A stretch of 64,000 nucleotides of DNA from Acidobacteriota bacterium (GTDB taxonomy: Bacteria; Acidobacteriota; Terriglobia; Acidiferrales; UBA7541). Positions 8,128 through 17,855 of the stretch are shown here, in pieces. Each line of letters starts with the position of its first letter. Position 1 is the stretch's first letter. The position numbers and the translations under genes are program-made. A model generated the notes under the pieces. That model saw only the letters and a list, made by a program, of their open reading frames with translations, made no database searches and was not told the origin of the DNA. The DNA is taken from the NCBI GenBank assembly GCA_013287135.1, contig JABDEK010000002.1:1-64000 (forward strand), written 5' to 3'.

Positions 8128-10314
8128 TTAGTTCGCCTTCACTCCAAGTTCCAGGAAGAGAAAACTAACCATATTGGTTTCCTCTTCGATTTGCTTCGTA
8201 AGAGAACCTCCCTGAGAATGCCCCGACTTCGTATCGTAAAGCAATAAAATTGGACGATCCGAAGCAGTGGCCGCTTGCAGGCGCGCAGCCATTTTGCGAG
8301 CGTGCAGCGGCGCGACACGCGTATCTCCATCGCCCGTCATCAAAAGGACCGCAGGATACTTCACGCCAGCTTTCACATTATGATAAGGCGAGTAAGCGTA
8401 TAAATATTTGAACTGCGCGGGATCATCCGCGGCACCAAACTCGGGTACCCAAAAAGGTCCGTCTTCGAAAATCTGGTATCGCAGCATGTCAAGCACGGGG
8501 TAAGCACAAACGACGGCTTGAAACAGTTCCGGTTTTTGCGTGAGCGCCGCCCCCACCAAAATCCCGCCGTTGCTGCCGCCTTCAATCGCCAGTTTTTTCG
8601 GATTGGTGTAACCCTTTGCGATCAGCCATTCCGCCGCGGATTCGAAGTCGTCAAAGACATTTTGTTTTTTTTCCAGCATTCCGTTGCGATGCCATTCTTC
8701 CCCGAATTCTCCGCCGCCGCGGAGATTTGGTTGTGCAAATATTCCGCCAGCCTCTACCCACGCGGCTGCGCCCTCAAAGAAGTAAGGAGTGAGGTTGTAA
8801 CCAAATCCGCCATACCCGGTGAGCCAAACGGGACGCGCGCCGTCGCGAACGATTCCTTTTTTGTAAAAAAGAAACATGGGCACTCGCGTTTTGTCCTTGG
8901 ACTCATACCAAACCTGTTCAACGGTGTAGCCTTTCCCGTCGAAGGGTACGTGCGGACTGGCCCAAGATTCCATCTTTCCGTTTTTTAGGTCATAGATATA
9001 AATCGTTGCAGGGACATTGAACGAGTGAAAATTCACAAAAACATTCTGCTCGGCCCAGTCGCCGCTTGAACCGGCCACAGCTCCAATACCAGCGAGTGGA
9101 ACATCAGCGGCGGCTTTGCCGTCTGTTTCAAACACCTTCAGTTGCGAAGAAGCATTGCGCACGTACTGCACCAGCAGCTTTCCGCCGACCAGGCTGACCT
9201 TTTCAATTGCGGCGTCGGTTTCAGGGATGATTTCTTTCCAAGCTTCCGGCGCGGGATTTTGCAAATCCACGCGAAAGACGTGCCAATGGGGAGCTTTCCA
9301 ATTGGTGGAAATGTACAATGCGCCGCCTTGAATCTCCCCATAGAAAAGGGCAGGAACATCTTTTACGACGGTCCGTATCGGACCGGCAGTTTGCAAATCC
9401 TGAAAATGAAGCTCGGATTGCGCACCGAACAACACTCTGATGAGGAGATAGCGGCCGTCTTCGGATAACTGCAGACCGATGTCTCTATCACGCCCATAAC
9501 CTTTGCCGAAGATTTCCTTATCCTCAGTGACAGGGGTGCCCAACACGTGGTGGAAGATGCGCATGCCTTCGGGCTGCATGCGCGAGTAATAGACGCCAGT
9601 GTTGTCGCGCTGGAAGGTAACTCCGCCGAGGTCTCCGTAAAGTCCCTTGGGAAGCTGCTCTGGCAGTTCTTTGTGCGTTGCAGTATCGAGAAAATGGACG
9701 AGTACTTCGTCTTCGCCCCCGAATCGCACGCCGTAAGCCAAAAGTGAGGCGTCATAGGAAACATCGAGCAGTTCGACGCTGAGCGAGTGCTCCGCGCTCA
9801 GTGGGTTAGGATCCACCATTACTTCGTCAGCGCCCTGAAGACCGTGGCGACCGTAGATAACTGATAAATCCTGGTCCCCACGGCGCTTCGAGAAAAAATA
9901 ATAGCCGTTGCGAGCGACAGGCACGTCGAATGAGTCAACCTTCATTAATTCGCTGAGACGTTTTGTGATTTCTCCGCGCTGCGGCACGGCATCGAGCAGC
10001 GCAGCAGTGCAACGATCCTGTGCTTCAATCCACGCGCGCGTTTCGGGGCTATGCTGATCTTCGAGCCATCGATAGGGGTCTGCGATCGAGACGCCGTGGA
10101 TTGTGTCTACAACGTCATCCTTGCGAGTCGGCGGAGGACATTTCTTGTCCGCAGAATTTGACTGGCCGTTGATGAGACCGGGATTGAGCCCCAGCACAGC
10201 CGCAAAGCTGAGTATGCTGAGTATGAAGATCAAGCGACGAATGCTGGCGGACAGGTGAAACGGTAGTGACCGAATCACAAAATGAGGGCGAGCGCATTCT
10301 TGTAGCGAGCCCAT
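8128..10314 (-). CDS. Secreted prolyl oligopeptidase, family S9A
   Basis: A 728-residue serine peptidase that cuts short peptides after proline. The catalytic triad is readable: Ser581 in GGSNGG, Asp664 in GDGDTRV and His699 in SGHSQGG. The N-terminal half (about 60-440) has the beta-propeller repeats that gate the active site, and YRWLED near residue 80 is typical of the family. Residues about 25-50 form a hydrophobic signal segment after a long basic stretch, so I infer periplasmic or extracellular action. The ATG at 10314 has AAGGAAGG a few bases upstream. The gene stands alone, convergent with the iron operon. Confidence 0.92.
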   Translation of the reverse strand: MGSLQECARPHFVIRSLPFHLSASIRRLIFILSILSFAAVLGLNPGLINGQSNSADKKCPPPTRKDDVVDTIHGVSIADPYRWLEDQHSPETRAWIEAQDRCTAALLDAVPQRGEITKRLSELMKVDSFDVPVARNGYYFFSKRRGDQDLSVIYGRHGLQGADEVMVDPNPLSAEHSLSVELLDVSYDASLLAYGVRFGGEDEVLVHFLDTATHKELPEQLPKGLYGDLGGVTFQRDNTGVYYSRMQPEGMRIFHHVLGTPVTEDKEIFGKGYGRDRDIGLQLSEDGRYLLIRVLFGAQSELHFQDLQTAGPIRTVVKDVPALFYGEIQGGALYISTNWKAPHWHVFRVDLQNPAPEAWKEIIPETDAAIEKVSLVGGKLLVQYVRNASSQLKVFETDGKAAADVPLAGIGAVAGSSGDWAEQNVFVNFHSFNVPATIYIYDLKNGKMESWASPHVPFDGKGYTVEQVWYESKDKTRVPMFLFYKKGIVRDGARPVWLTGYGGFGYNLTPYFFEGAAAWVEAGGIFAQPNLRGGGEFGEEWHRNGMLEKKQNVFDDFESAAEWLIAKGYTNPKKLAIEGGSNGGILVGAALTQKPELFQAVVCAYPVLDMLRYQIFEDGPFWVPEFGAADDPAQFKYLYAYSPYHNVKAGVKYPAVLLMTGDGDTRVAPLHARKMAARLQAATASDRPILLLYDTKSGHSQGGSLTKQIEEETNMVSFLFLELGVKAN

Positions 10315-10452
10315 TTTGCCTTCCTTCGCCTCAGCCGGTTAGCTAGCACCCATGCGTACCATCCTGGACTTGAGAATTATCGCAAAAGCCTTCACAGGTT
10401 CCAATTGGCAGGAGCGCAAAGGTACTGGCGCGAGTCTGCTAGAATTGAAGGA

Positions 10453-10851
10453 ATGCCGATACCACACGATGTGCGAAAAAAACCGATGGACGTGAAAGTG
10501 CGCGTCACAACGGGCGAGGGCGTTGACGTTACATGGTCCGATGGCCATACCAGCCACTTCGATTTTCCTTATCTGCGAGAAAATTGTCCGTGCGCTCTGT
10601 GCAATGATGAGCGCGAGAAAAAAGCGCGAGTGGCCTCTTCGAGCGGCGGAACTGCTCCAAGCGCCGTGCTGCCGATGTTTAAACCTCGCGTAACGGCCAA
10701 GAGTGCTACGGCAGTGGGCAACTATGCCGTGCAGATCGAATTTTCCGATAGCCATGCGACCGGAATCTACAGCTTTGAACATTTGCGCGAAATCTGTCCG
10801 TGTGAGGCGTGTCAGCGTGAGTTTCGTCCCGTAGCAAAAGAAACTTCCTGA
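10453..10851 (+). CDS. DUF971 (gamma-butyrobetaine hydroxylase N-terminal-like) protein
   Basis: A 132-residue cytoplasmic protein made of the DUF971 fold found at the N-terminus of gamma-butyrobetaine hydroxylases and as a stand-alone bacterial protein. Visible signs are WSDGHTSHFDFPYLRENCPCALC near the front and YAVQIEFSDSHATGIYSFEHLREICPCEAC near the end. Their CPCxxC clusters could bind a metal or iron-sulfur cluster; that is inference. Stand-alone copies often sit near Fe-S carrier genes, but none is adjacent here. The ATG at 10453 fits the family start; a longer frame exists upstream without support. Confidence 0.75.
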   Translation: MPIPHDVRKKPMDVKVRVTTGEGVDVTWSDGHTSHFDFPYLRENCPCALCNDEREKKARVASSSGGTAPSAVLPMFKPRVTAKSATAVGNYAVQIEFSDSHATGIYSFEHLREICPCEACQREFRPVAKETS

Positions 10852-10963
10852 TGCCTATAAGGACTGCGCGCTTTTTCGGCACTCTTAACGGAAAAAAAGT
10901 TGGAACGACACTTTGTTTTTGGGCGGAATTCAACGTATAGTTCTTCAACTTACTTCATAACGC

Positions 10964-13267
10964 ATGTCATCTGACTCCACCGGCCACATTTTCACCCCAG
11001 GTAGGGTACGTCCCGTAGCGAAGGTCCTGGTTGCCACTACGGCCATGCTGGCGTTTATTTCTTTCTGGCGGGCCGCGGCGATCGTTCTGAATGACCTTGC
11101 CTCGTCGGCCTATTACGCCGGCGGCGAGGCCGAGCAATTCATCGGCAAGACGGCTCCGTGGTTCATCCTCGGCATCATGCTGTTCTCGTATGCTGTGCGC
11201 GCGATTTACGTTGAAAGCTGCAGCATGTTTGTCCGTGGCGGCGTGTACCGCGTGGTGAAAGAAGCGCTGGGCGGCACGCTGGCAAAGTTTTCCGTTTCCG
11301 CGCTGATGTTTGATTACGTACTCACCGGACCGATCAGCGGTGTTTCTGCGGGCCAATATCTCGTAGGTGTGCTCAACGAATTATTTGTGTTCGCGCATCT
11401 TCCCATTCATCTCCACGTGAACGGTACTGCGGCCGCAGTTGCCATCGTAATTACGCTTTATTTCTGGTGGGAAAATATCAAAGGCGTCCCGGAATCGAGT
11501 GGAAAGGCGCTGCGTATCATGCAGCTCACCACCATCATGGTGATTGTCCTGATCGGATGGTGCTTCTACACCTTGTATGCTCGTGGTGGCTGGCACCTTC
11601 CTCCGGCACCGTTGCCGCGGAACATGAAGCTCGACAAGGGATCGCTTGGGTGGCTTGATCGCTATCAATGGGCGCACGCGATCACGCTGATCGCAATTCT
11701 TGTAGGGCTGGGGCATTCGGTGTTGGCCATGAGCGGTGAAGAGTCGCTTGCGCAGGTTTACCGGGAAATCGAACATCCCAAGCTGCGCAATCTGAAAAAG
11801 GCCGGGCTGATCATCTTTATTTACAGCTTGGTCTTCACTTCGCTGGTTTCGTTCTTCGCTGTGATGATCATTCCTGACGATGTGCGCGGAAAATTCACCG
11901 AGAACTTGATCGGTGGATTGTCCATGCACCTTGTTGGGAGTTTTCCTGTACGACTGGCGTTTCACGTGTTCGTAGTGGTTGTCGGCACCCTGATCCTTGC
12001 GGGAGCCGTGAATACCGCGATTGTAGGTTCCAACGGCGTGTTGAACCGTGTGTCGGAAGACGGCGTGCTGACCGATTGGTTTCGTCACCCGCATTCAAGA
12101 TTTGGAACTACTCATCGCATCATCAACATGGTAGTGGCGTTTCAGATCATCACCATTCTCGCCAGTCGCGGCGACGTAACTTTCCTGGGAAACCTTTACG
12201 CATTCGGTGTGATTTGGAGTTTTGCGATGAAGGGCATCGCAGTTCTGGTGCTGCGTTATACGCATCCGCAGGATCGCGAATACCGCGTGCCGCTGAATCC
12301 CGTGATTTTCGGTGTGGAGATTCCCATTGGTCTGGGACTCATCACTCTGGTCTTGTTTGCTATTGCGGTGATCAATTTATTTACGAAGCCCGATGCGACC
12401 ATGGCGGGAATCACATTTACTTTAATACTTTTTACCGTGTTCGAAATTTCCGAACATCGCATGCACAAGCGCCAAGCGGGCGCCGCGCACGTGGAGCTCG
12501 ATCAATTCAATCTCACGAAGGAAGCCGAGCTTACACCTACCAGCGTTGGCGTTGCTCCAGGCAATATTCTTGTTCCGGTGAGCACGTATTACGCTTTGTA
12601 CCACCTGGAAGCTGCTTTGAAGCGCGTAAAGGGACTCGACGCTGAAATCGTAGTGTTGCACGTGCGCATGCTACGCCGCGCGGCTTCGGGTGAATATGAC
12701 TTGGATGCCGATCAACTCTTCAGCACCATCGAGCAATTATTGTTCACGAAAGTTCTGGCCATCGCGGAAAAAGAAGGCAAGCCGGTGCGCTTGGCGGTGG
12801 CTGCGGCGAACGATTTGTGGGAAGGTATTCTGCGGACGGCTATGAATCTTCAGTCGAGCACGATTGTCAGCGGAAGTTCGTCCAAGATGCCGGTTACCGA
12901 GCAGGCGCGCGAGATTGGATTAGCCTGGGAACGTATGCCGGAACCTCGGCCTCGCCTGACCTTGGAAATTTTCACGCCCGCTGGGCAAGAATACATTTTC
13001 TATCTCGGACCGCACGCGCCGCGCCTTACGCCGAAAGAAATCGATGTGCTGCACAAAATGTGGCTGCAGTTCAGCGAAAAACTGCCAGGCGAGGAACTGC
13101 ACCACCACGACATCATCCATTTCGCTCTTACCGAATTAGAGCGGGAAATTGCGGCAGGTCAAGGTGACGAAGTCCTTGAGAGGCTCCGCCAGCATCTCCG
13201 TGAAATTCAGTCGCGCCGGTTGAATCCGCCAGAAGGCCAGCTGAATTTACCTGCCAAGCGGAATTGA
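10964..13267 (+). CDS. APC-family amino acid permease with universal-stress-protein-like C-terminal domain
   Basis: A 767-residue inner-membrane transporter. Residues about 20-500 hold twelve or so membrane helices of the amino acid-polyamine-organocation superfamily, including a helix-1 region ending SSAYYAGGEAEQF and GVSAGQYLVG. Residues about 530-680 form a soluble domain starting GNILVPVSTYYALYHLEAALKRV, which resembles the UspA fold of several bacterial APC transporters. The remaining tail is charged and probably helical. The substrate cannot be read from the sequence. The gene stands alone, about 110 bases after the DUF971 gene. Confidence 0.85.
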   Translation: MSSDSTGHIFTPGRVRPVAKVLVATTAMLAFISFWRAAAIVLNDLASSAYYAGGEAEQFIGKTAPWFILGIMLFSYAVRAIYVESCSMFVRGGVYRVVKEALGGTLAKFSVSALMFDYVLTGPISGVSAGQYLVGVLNELFVFAHLPIHLHVNGTAAAVAIVITLYFWWENIKGVPESSGKALRIMQLTTIMVIVLIGWCFYTLYARGGWHLPPAPLPRNMKLDKGSLGWLDRYQWAHAITLIAILVGLGHSVLAMSGEESLAQVYREIEHPKLRNLKKAGLIIFIYSLVFTSLVSFFAVMIIPDDVRGKFTENLIGGLSMHLVGSFPVRLAFHVFVVVVGTLILAGAVNTAIVGSNGVLNRVSEDGVLTDWFRHPHSRFGTTHRIINMVVAFQIITILASRGDVTFLGNLYAFGVIWSFAMKGIAVLVLRYTHPQDREYRVPLNPVIFGVEIPIGLGLITLVLFAIAVINLFTKPDATMAGITFTLILFTVFEISEHRMHKRQAGAAHVELDQFNLTKEAELTPTSVGVAPGNILVPVSTYYALYHLEAALKRVKGLDAEIVVLHVRMLRRAASGEYDLDADQLFSTIEQLLFTKVLAIAEKEGKPVRLAVAAANDLWEGILRTAMNLQSSTIVSGSSSKMPVTEQAREIGLAWERMPEPRPRLTLEIFTPAGQEYIFYLGPHAPRLTPKEIDVLHKMWLQFSEKLPGEELHHHDIIHFALTELEREIAAGQGDEVLERLRQHLREIQSRRLNPPEGQLNLPAKRN

Positions 13268-13305
13268 TCAGAGTTCGGAAGTAAGCCCGGCCGCGTCCAG
13301 AATCC

Positions 13306-13740
13306 TCATGCTCGAAGTTCCGAAGTGCAATTCGGGCAGCGCGTGGCTTTGATCGAGATTGCCGAAAAACAATAGGGACATTCCTTGGTCGCCGGCGCCG
13401 CAGCCGGAACTGGCTTTTTCCAGCGATTCACCTGGCGGATTACCAGGAAGATCACGAAAGCCACAATCAAAAAATCGACCGCGTTATTCAGGAACAATCC
13501 GTAATTGATGGTGGGCGCTCCGGCCGCTTTTGCGGCCGCCAATGAGTCGTAATGCGCGCCGGAGAGGTTCAGAAAAAGGCTCGAAAAGTCCACTCGCCCG
13601 AGGATAAGTCCAATCGGCGGCATGATCACGTCGCTTACCAGCGAGGTGATGATCTTTCCGAAAGCGGCGCCAATGATGATACCTACCGCCATGTCCAGCA
13701 CGTTGCCTTTCATCGCGAATTCTTTGAACTCTTTCAGCAT
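13306..13740 (-). CDS. mscL: Large-conductance mechanosensitive channel with C-terminal zinc ribbon
   Basis: A 144-residue channel that opens under membrane tension to release solutes during osmotic downshift. The start [30 protein letters not shown] and the first transmembrane helix are classical MscL, and the second helix is at about 84-104. After residue 115 the usual amphipathic bundle helix is replaced by a short treble-clef-like zinc ribbon: Cys121, Cys124, Cys135 and Cys138. Two Cys pairs of this spacing normally hold one zinc. The gene stands alone, convergent with the APC permease. Confidence 0.93.
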   Translation of the reverse strand: MLKEFKEFAMKGNVLDMAVGIIIGAAFGKIITSLVSDVIMPPIGLILGRVDFSSLFLNLSGAHYDSLAAAKAAGAPTINYGLFLNNAVDFLIVAFVIFLVIRQVNRWKKPVPAAAPATKECPYCFSAISIKATRCPNCTSELRA

Positions 13741-13893
13741 GGTCCGATCCTTTTGACGCTGATGTTTGTGTCGTCCAGGTCAGGCGGTATTTCCTGCCTT
13801 AGACGGACTGGGGATTAAATTGATGAGGCTGACGTTATCCATAAGCGGGCCGACTTGCAAGAGAGAAGCATTTCGTCCTCTCAACGAAAGGAC

Positions 13894-14271
13894 TCACGTC
13901 TGCGGCCGCAATTCCTTACTCCGCGCGAAGAGGATGACGCCGAGAATGCCGCGAAATACTAAAACCACTCCCGCGCTCCCAAGTAGCGTTGGGATATAGC
14001 GCAGAGGAAGGAGCGGAATGCCAAGAACAAGCAAGCCGACCAATACAAGCGAGCCAGCGCGTATTTTGGCCGGAACGGAATTGGAGGGAGGTTCGCGACG
14101 CACCCATGCTCGCGCGCCCCAGTAAAGAAAAATAACTCCGAGAGCGATCAAAGCCGCGGGGCGCGTCGGCAATCCCACGCGCCCGGAAATAGCTAGCAGA
14201 ATCAAAAGCGCTCCGAGAAGTAAAACGATGGCCTCATTGAGAAGTTGAAAGAGCTTCGCGGTTGTCGGCAT
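13894..14271 (-). CDS. Small integral membrane protein, unknown function
   Basis: 125 residues with four predicted membrane helices (about 10-28, 36-52, 68-86 and 92-112) joined by short basic loops, including RAWVRREPPSN after helix 2 and a tail ARSKELRPQT. I recognise no family. The hydrophobic pattern and the positive charges near the helix ends support a real inner-membrane protein. It is divergent from trxB, with about 170 bases between the two starts. Confidence 0.6.
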   Translation of the reverse strand: MPTTAKLFQLLNEAIVLLLGALLILLAISGRVGLPTRPAALIALGVIFLYWGARAWVRREPPSNSVPAKIRAGSLVLVGLLVLGIPLLPLRYIPTLLGSAGVVLVFRGILGVILFARSKELRPQT

Positions 14272-14444
14272 ATTGTTTTCTTCGCCAGCTCGCTATTACA
14301 CAGCGACCATGTTGATCGAATATCTCGCAATCACACTCTCGCCCACGAGCCGCCGTGGCCCTAGCGCCCTGGACATGGAATGATACAATTAAACTTTTGG
14401 CGTGTCGCACTGCCGGCTGCAAGCTATCGTTCAGGGAGAATTCA

Positions 14445-15368
14445 GTGCATAAAGTGATCATCATCGGAAGCGGATGCGCCGGCCTTACCGCCGCAATCTA
14501 TGCAGGGCGCGCTGATTTGAAACCGCTGGTTCTAGATGGGTATGAGCCCGGCGGGCAACTCGCCTTGACCACCATGGTGGAAAATTTCCCCGGGTTCCCG
14601 GATGGCATCCTAGGACCGGAACTCATCGAGAATACGCGCAAACAAGCTCAGCGCTTTGGGACCGAGTTTCGCTCAGGCGCGGTGACTTCGGTGGACCTGA
14701 GCAAGCGCCCCTTTAAAATTGAGGCAGGAAAAGAAAGCTACGGATGCGAGGCGCTGATTGTTGCGGCCGGCGCTTCGGCGCGTATGCTCGGAATCGAATC
14801 CGAAGGTCACTTGCTCGGGCACGGGGTTTCCACTTGCGCCACCTGCGATGGCTACTTTTTCCGCGGACGCGACATTCTGGTAATTGGCGGCGGCGACACG
14901 GCGATGGAGGAGGCTACTTTCCTCACAAAATTTGCCAAGACCGTGACTATCGTGCACCGGCGCAACGAATTTCGCGCCACCAAAATTATGCTGGATCGCG
15001 CCCGTGCAAACGAGAAAATCAAGATTCTTACTCCTTACGTCATTGACGAAGTTCACGACGTGGACAAAAAGTCGGTCGAGATGGTCACGCTTCGAAACGT
15101 GGATACCGACGAGAAGAAAACCATGGCCACCGAGGGAGTCTTCGTGGCGATTGGGCACGATCCCAACACAAAAGTATTCAAAGGTCAGCTAGAGATGGAT
15201 GAGGCGGGTTATCTGCTTACCCACGATGGCTCGAAGACGAACGTGGAGGGCGTTTTTGCCGCCGGGGACGTGCAGGACCATCATTACAGGCAGGCCGTCA
15301 CCGCGGCAGGTTCAGGCTGTATGGCGGCTATTGATGCCGAAAAATTCCTTGCTAGGCTCGAAAAATAG
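14445..15368 (+). CDS. trxB: Thioredoxin-disulfide reductase
   Basis: A 307-residue flavoprotein that passes electrons from NADPH through FAD to thioredoxin. It has the FAD dinucleotide motif near the start (GSGCAG, 8-13; the usual third-position Pro is Cys), redox cysteines in CATC (131-134), the NADPH motif GGGDTAMEEA and the FAD-closing segment GVFAAGDVQD. The GTG at 14445 follows AGGGAGAA and puts the FAD motif at the correct distance; the longer upstream reading is unsupported. The proline dehydrogenase gene follows about 85 bases later. Some family members use ferredoxin or have other partners, so the exact partner is inferred. Confidence 0.9.
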   Translation: MHKVIIIGSGCAGLTAAIYAGRADLKPLVLDGYEPGGQLALTTMVENFPGFPDGILGPELIENTRKQAQRFGTEFRSGAVTSVDLSKRPFKIEAGKESYGCEALIVAAGASARMLGIESEGHLLGHGVSTCATCDGYFFRGRDILVIGGGDTAMEEATFLTKFAKTVTIVHRRNEFRATKIMLDRARANEKIKILTPYVIDEVHDVDKKSVEMVTLRNVDTDEKKTMATEGVFVAIGHDPNTKVFKGQLEMDEAGYLLTHDGSKTNVEGVFAAGDVQDHHYRQAVTAAGSGCMAAIDAEKFLARLEK

Positions 15369-15453
15369 TGCGTTCGCTTCGCTTGCAGCACAATCTCCAG
15401 ACCACGAACTTTCGATCGTTCTCCATACGCATATCGGGGCAAGCTGCTTTCTG

Positions 15454-16383
15454 ATGCGCTCATTTCTTTTACATCTCTCCGAGAACAAACGTCTCGCGCC
15501 GTTGATTATCAACAATTCAGTGAGCCGCCGTGTGGCCCGCCGGTTTGTCGCTGGCGAGACGCTGGATGACGCCGTCGAAGCCGCCCGGAACCTAAATCGT
15601 GAAATGCGATTGGCCAGCCTGGACTTGCTAGGTGAAAACGTTTCAGATGAAGCTGGCGCGCGTCGAGCGGCGGAAAACTACCTTTCGATTTTCGGGCGGA
15701 TTGAGCTCGAAAAGCTGGATGCCAACGTATCGCTCAAGCTTACCCAACTGGGACTAGATTTAAGCGAAGCGCTCTGCCAGGAACTTCTGGAGAAGATCGT
15801 TGCGCACGCCACGACCCACGGGAATTTCGTGCGCATCGACATGGAAGGTTCCGCCTACACCGAACGCACCGTGGAATTGACCAAGCGGGTTCGCGCCAAG
15901 TTTTCTGGGGTAGGTACGGTGATGCAGGCCTATTTATACCGCGCTGAAAAAGATGTCCTGGATTTGCTGGCAGTAGGCTGCCGGCTTCGCCTTTGCAAAG
16001 GCGCGTATCAAGAGCCGCCGGACGTCGCGTTTCCGAAGAAGTCCGATGTAGATGCCAATTATGTGAAATTGATGAAACTAATTTTGCCGAGCGGAATTTA
16101 CCACGGCATTGCCACTCACGACCCCGCCATGATTGACGCCACCAAAGCGTTCGTTCGCGAGAAAAATATCAACCGCGAACAATTCGAATTTCAGATGCTT
16201 TACGGGATTCGCACGGATCTGCAACAACAGCTTGTTCGAGAAGGCTACCGTCTTCGAATTTATATTCCCTACGGTACCGACTGGTTTCCTTATTTCATGC
16301 GCCGTCTGGCTGAACGTCCTGCAAACTTAACTTTCTTTTTACGCAACCTGCTCCCCAGAAGTTCACAACCTTCATCTTCCTAA
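15454..16383 (+). CDS. Proline dehydrogenase (monofunctional)
   Basis: A 309-residue FAD enzyme that oxidises proline to pyrroline-5-carboxylate. The barrel signatures are visible: LDANVSLKLTQLGLD, FVRIDMEGSAYTERT, CRLRLCKGAYQEP, the substrate and flavin segment EFQMLYGIRTDLQ, and the closing YIPYGTDWFPYFMRRLAERPANL with its conserved arginines. Its length matches short bacterial ProDH rather than bifunctional PutA. The ATG at 15454 starts the family N-terminus. No pyrroline-5-carboxylate dehydrogenase gene is in the window. Confidence 0.9.
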   Translation: MRSFLLHLSENKRLAPLIINNSVSRRVARRFVAGETLDDAVEAARNLNREMRLASLDLLGENVSDEAGARRAAENYLSIFGRIELEKLDANVSLKLTQLGLDLSEALCQELLEKIVAHATTHGNFVRIDMEGSAYTERTVELTKRVRAKFSGVGTVMQAYLYRAEKDVLDLLAVGCRLRLCKGAYQEPPDVAFPKKSDVDANYVKLMKLILPSGIYHGIATHDPAMIDATKAFVREKNINREQFEFQMLYGIRTDLQQQLVREGYRLRIYIPYGTDWFPYFMRRLAERPANLTFFLRNLLPRSSQPSSS

Positions 16384-16440
16384 TTCCGGAACGCAAGCGA
16401 AGTCAATTTATGATTTATAAAGTTTGCCAAGTGCCGAGGC

Positions 16441-17070
16441 TTAAGACTTGCGGCAAACCGCGACGCCATCGCGCAGAGGAATAATGATCGGAAAGAGTTC
16501 CGACGATGAATATATGAGCTTGTTGAACTGCTGGATCGCTCGCGTCCGCGGATCGTTCGTTTTCCGCGTAACTCTGCCGGACCACAGCACGTTGTCCGTG
16601 AGCAGCAATCCGCCCGAGCGCAGTCGCGGAACCGCCTTGCGCAAAGCCTCTGGATATTGGTGTTTATCTACATCGATGAAAATCAGATCGAACACGCCGG
16701 GCACTTGGTCAATTAAATTCACGGCGTCGCCGGTCATAATCTGAATACAATTTTCAACTCCGGCACGTTTGAAGTAGCCACGAGCGCGGGTGGCGTTGGC
16801 GGGGTCGCCATCTGTGTAATAAACTTCCGCGTCCGCGCCCGCCGCGCGTGCCAGCCAGATCGTGGAATAGCCGATGGCCGAACCCATCTCAAAGATCCGT
16901 TTGGCTCCGGAAATTTGCGCCATTAGGTAAACCATTCGCGCAACAACGGGGCCGATGATCGGCACGTCATGTTGCTTGGCGTAGCGCTCCATTTCCGAAA
17001 TGACTGCATCACGCTTGGGCAACAGATCCGCGAGGTACTCTTGGACCTTTGCATTCAAAATACCAGGCAT
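16441..17070 (-). CDS. Class I SAM-dependent O-methyltransferase
   Basis: 209 residues of the catechol/caffeoyl-CoA O-methyltransferase type. The SAM pocket is seen in FEMGSAIGYSTIWLA (about 60-74), an acidic strand end DGDP, and the metal and catalytic region FIDVDKHQYPEAL (about 131-143). LLLTDNVLWSGRV is also typical. GGGAG lies seven bases before the ATG. The substrate is unknown; relatives act on phenolic hydroxyls with a divalent metal. The gene follows the UPF0173 hydrolase on the same strand, so the two may be co-transcribed. Confidence 0.85.
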   Translation of the reverse strand: MPGILNAKVQEYLADLLPKRDAVISEMERYAKQHDVPIIGPVVARMVYLMAQISGAKRIFEMGSAIGYSTIWLARAAGADAEVYYTDGDPANATRARGYFKRAGVENCIQIMTGDAVNLIDQVPGVFDLIFIDVDKHQYPEALRKAVPRLRSGGLLLTDNVLWSGRVTRKTNDPRTRAIQQFNKLIYSSSELFPIIIPLRDGVAVCRKS

Positions 17071-17100
17071 TCGTTTCTCTCCCAGAAAAGAATGAAACGT

Positions 17101-17814
17101 CTAACCGAGCGTATCTCCCGGTTTCATGTCGTGAATCTCAAGACCCGAAATATCTTTCGTCAGCCGCCTAAGTTCATCGGGCGTGCCTACCAACACAGGA
17201 AATGTTCCAAAGTGCATCGGAATTACGTGGCGAACGCCGAGCAGGCGTATGGCCATGGCTGCTTGCCGCGGGTCCATCGTGTAGTAGTCACCGATCGGCA
17301 AGAGCGCCACGTCCGGGGAGTGGAGCTCGCCAATAATTTTCATGTCGCCAAAGACGGCCGTGTCACCGGCATGATAAATCTTAAATCCGCCCGGAAGACG
17401 AACGATGTAGCCGCATGCTTCTCCGCCGTAAACGATTTTCTTGCCGTCCTGAATTCCGCAGGAATGGATCGCGTGGACCATGGTGGCCTCAATCTCGCCT
17501 ACCCTTTGAGTGCCGCCTTTATTCATTCCATGCGTATGGCGCACGCCTTTTGATTCAAGCCACGCGCACGTTTCAAAGATTCCCACAACTTGCGGCTTGT
17601 GCTTTTTCGCCAGGGTCACCGCGTCAGCGATATGATCGAAATGACCGTGTGTAATAAGCATAGTGTCAATGCGGCTGAATTTCTTCAGTGGCTTAGGACA
17701 CATCGGGTTGGTTCGCACCCAAGGATCGAGAACGATTACTTTTCCAGATGGCGTGGTGATGCGAAACGTCGCATGACCGAGCCACGTGAGTTTATTTCCT
17801 CGCGTTTCGAGCAT
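17101..17814 (-). CDS. UPF0173 metal-dependent hydrolase (metallo-beta-lactamase fold)
   Basis: A 237-residue cytoplasmic hydrolase. The zinc-binding signature HGHFDH sits in the loop near residue 57, with further likely ligands in IYHAGDTAVFGD and VIPMHFGTFP. The opening LTWLGHATFRI is characteristic of UPF0173 (UlaG-like). GAGGG precedes the ATG by eight bases. The substrate is unknown; UlaG, a relative, is a lactonase. It lies 30 bases upstream of the O-methyltransferase on the same strand. Confidence 0.88.
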   Translation of the reverse strand: MLETRGNKLTWLGHATFRITTPSGKVIVLDPWVRTNPMCPKPLKKFSRIDTMLITHGHFDHIADAVTLAKKHKPQVVGIFETCAWLESKGVRHTHGMNKGGTQRVGEIEATMVHAIHSCGIQDGKKIVYGGEACGYIVRLPGGFKIYHAGDTAVFGDMKIIGELHSPDVALLPIGDYYTMDPRQAAMAIRLLGVRHVIPMHFGTFPVLVGTPDELRRLTKDISGLEIHDMKPGDTLG

Positions 17815-17855
17815 GCATGATTCCCTCGTTATGAATTTAACTTTGGCCGGCTATA

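Noticed and set aside
10900-10917. TGGAAC-N5-TTTGT before the APC permease, resembling a sigma-54 promoter
   Set aside because: The invariant GC of the -12 element is missing and no activator gene or site is near.
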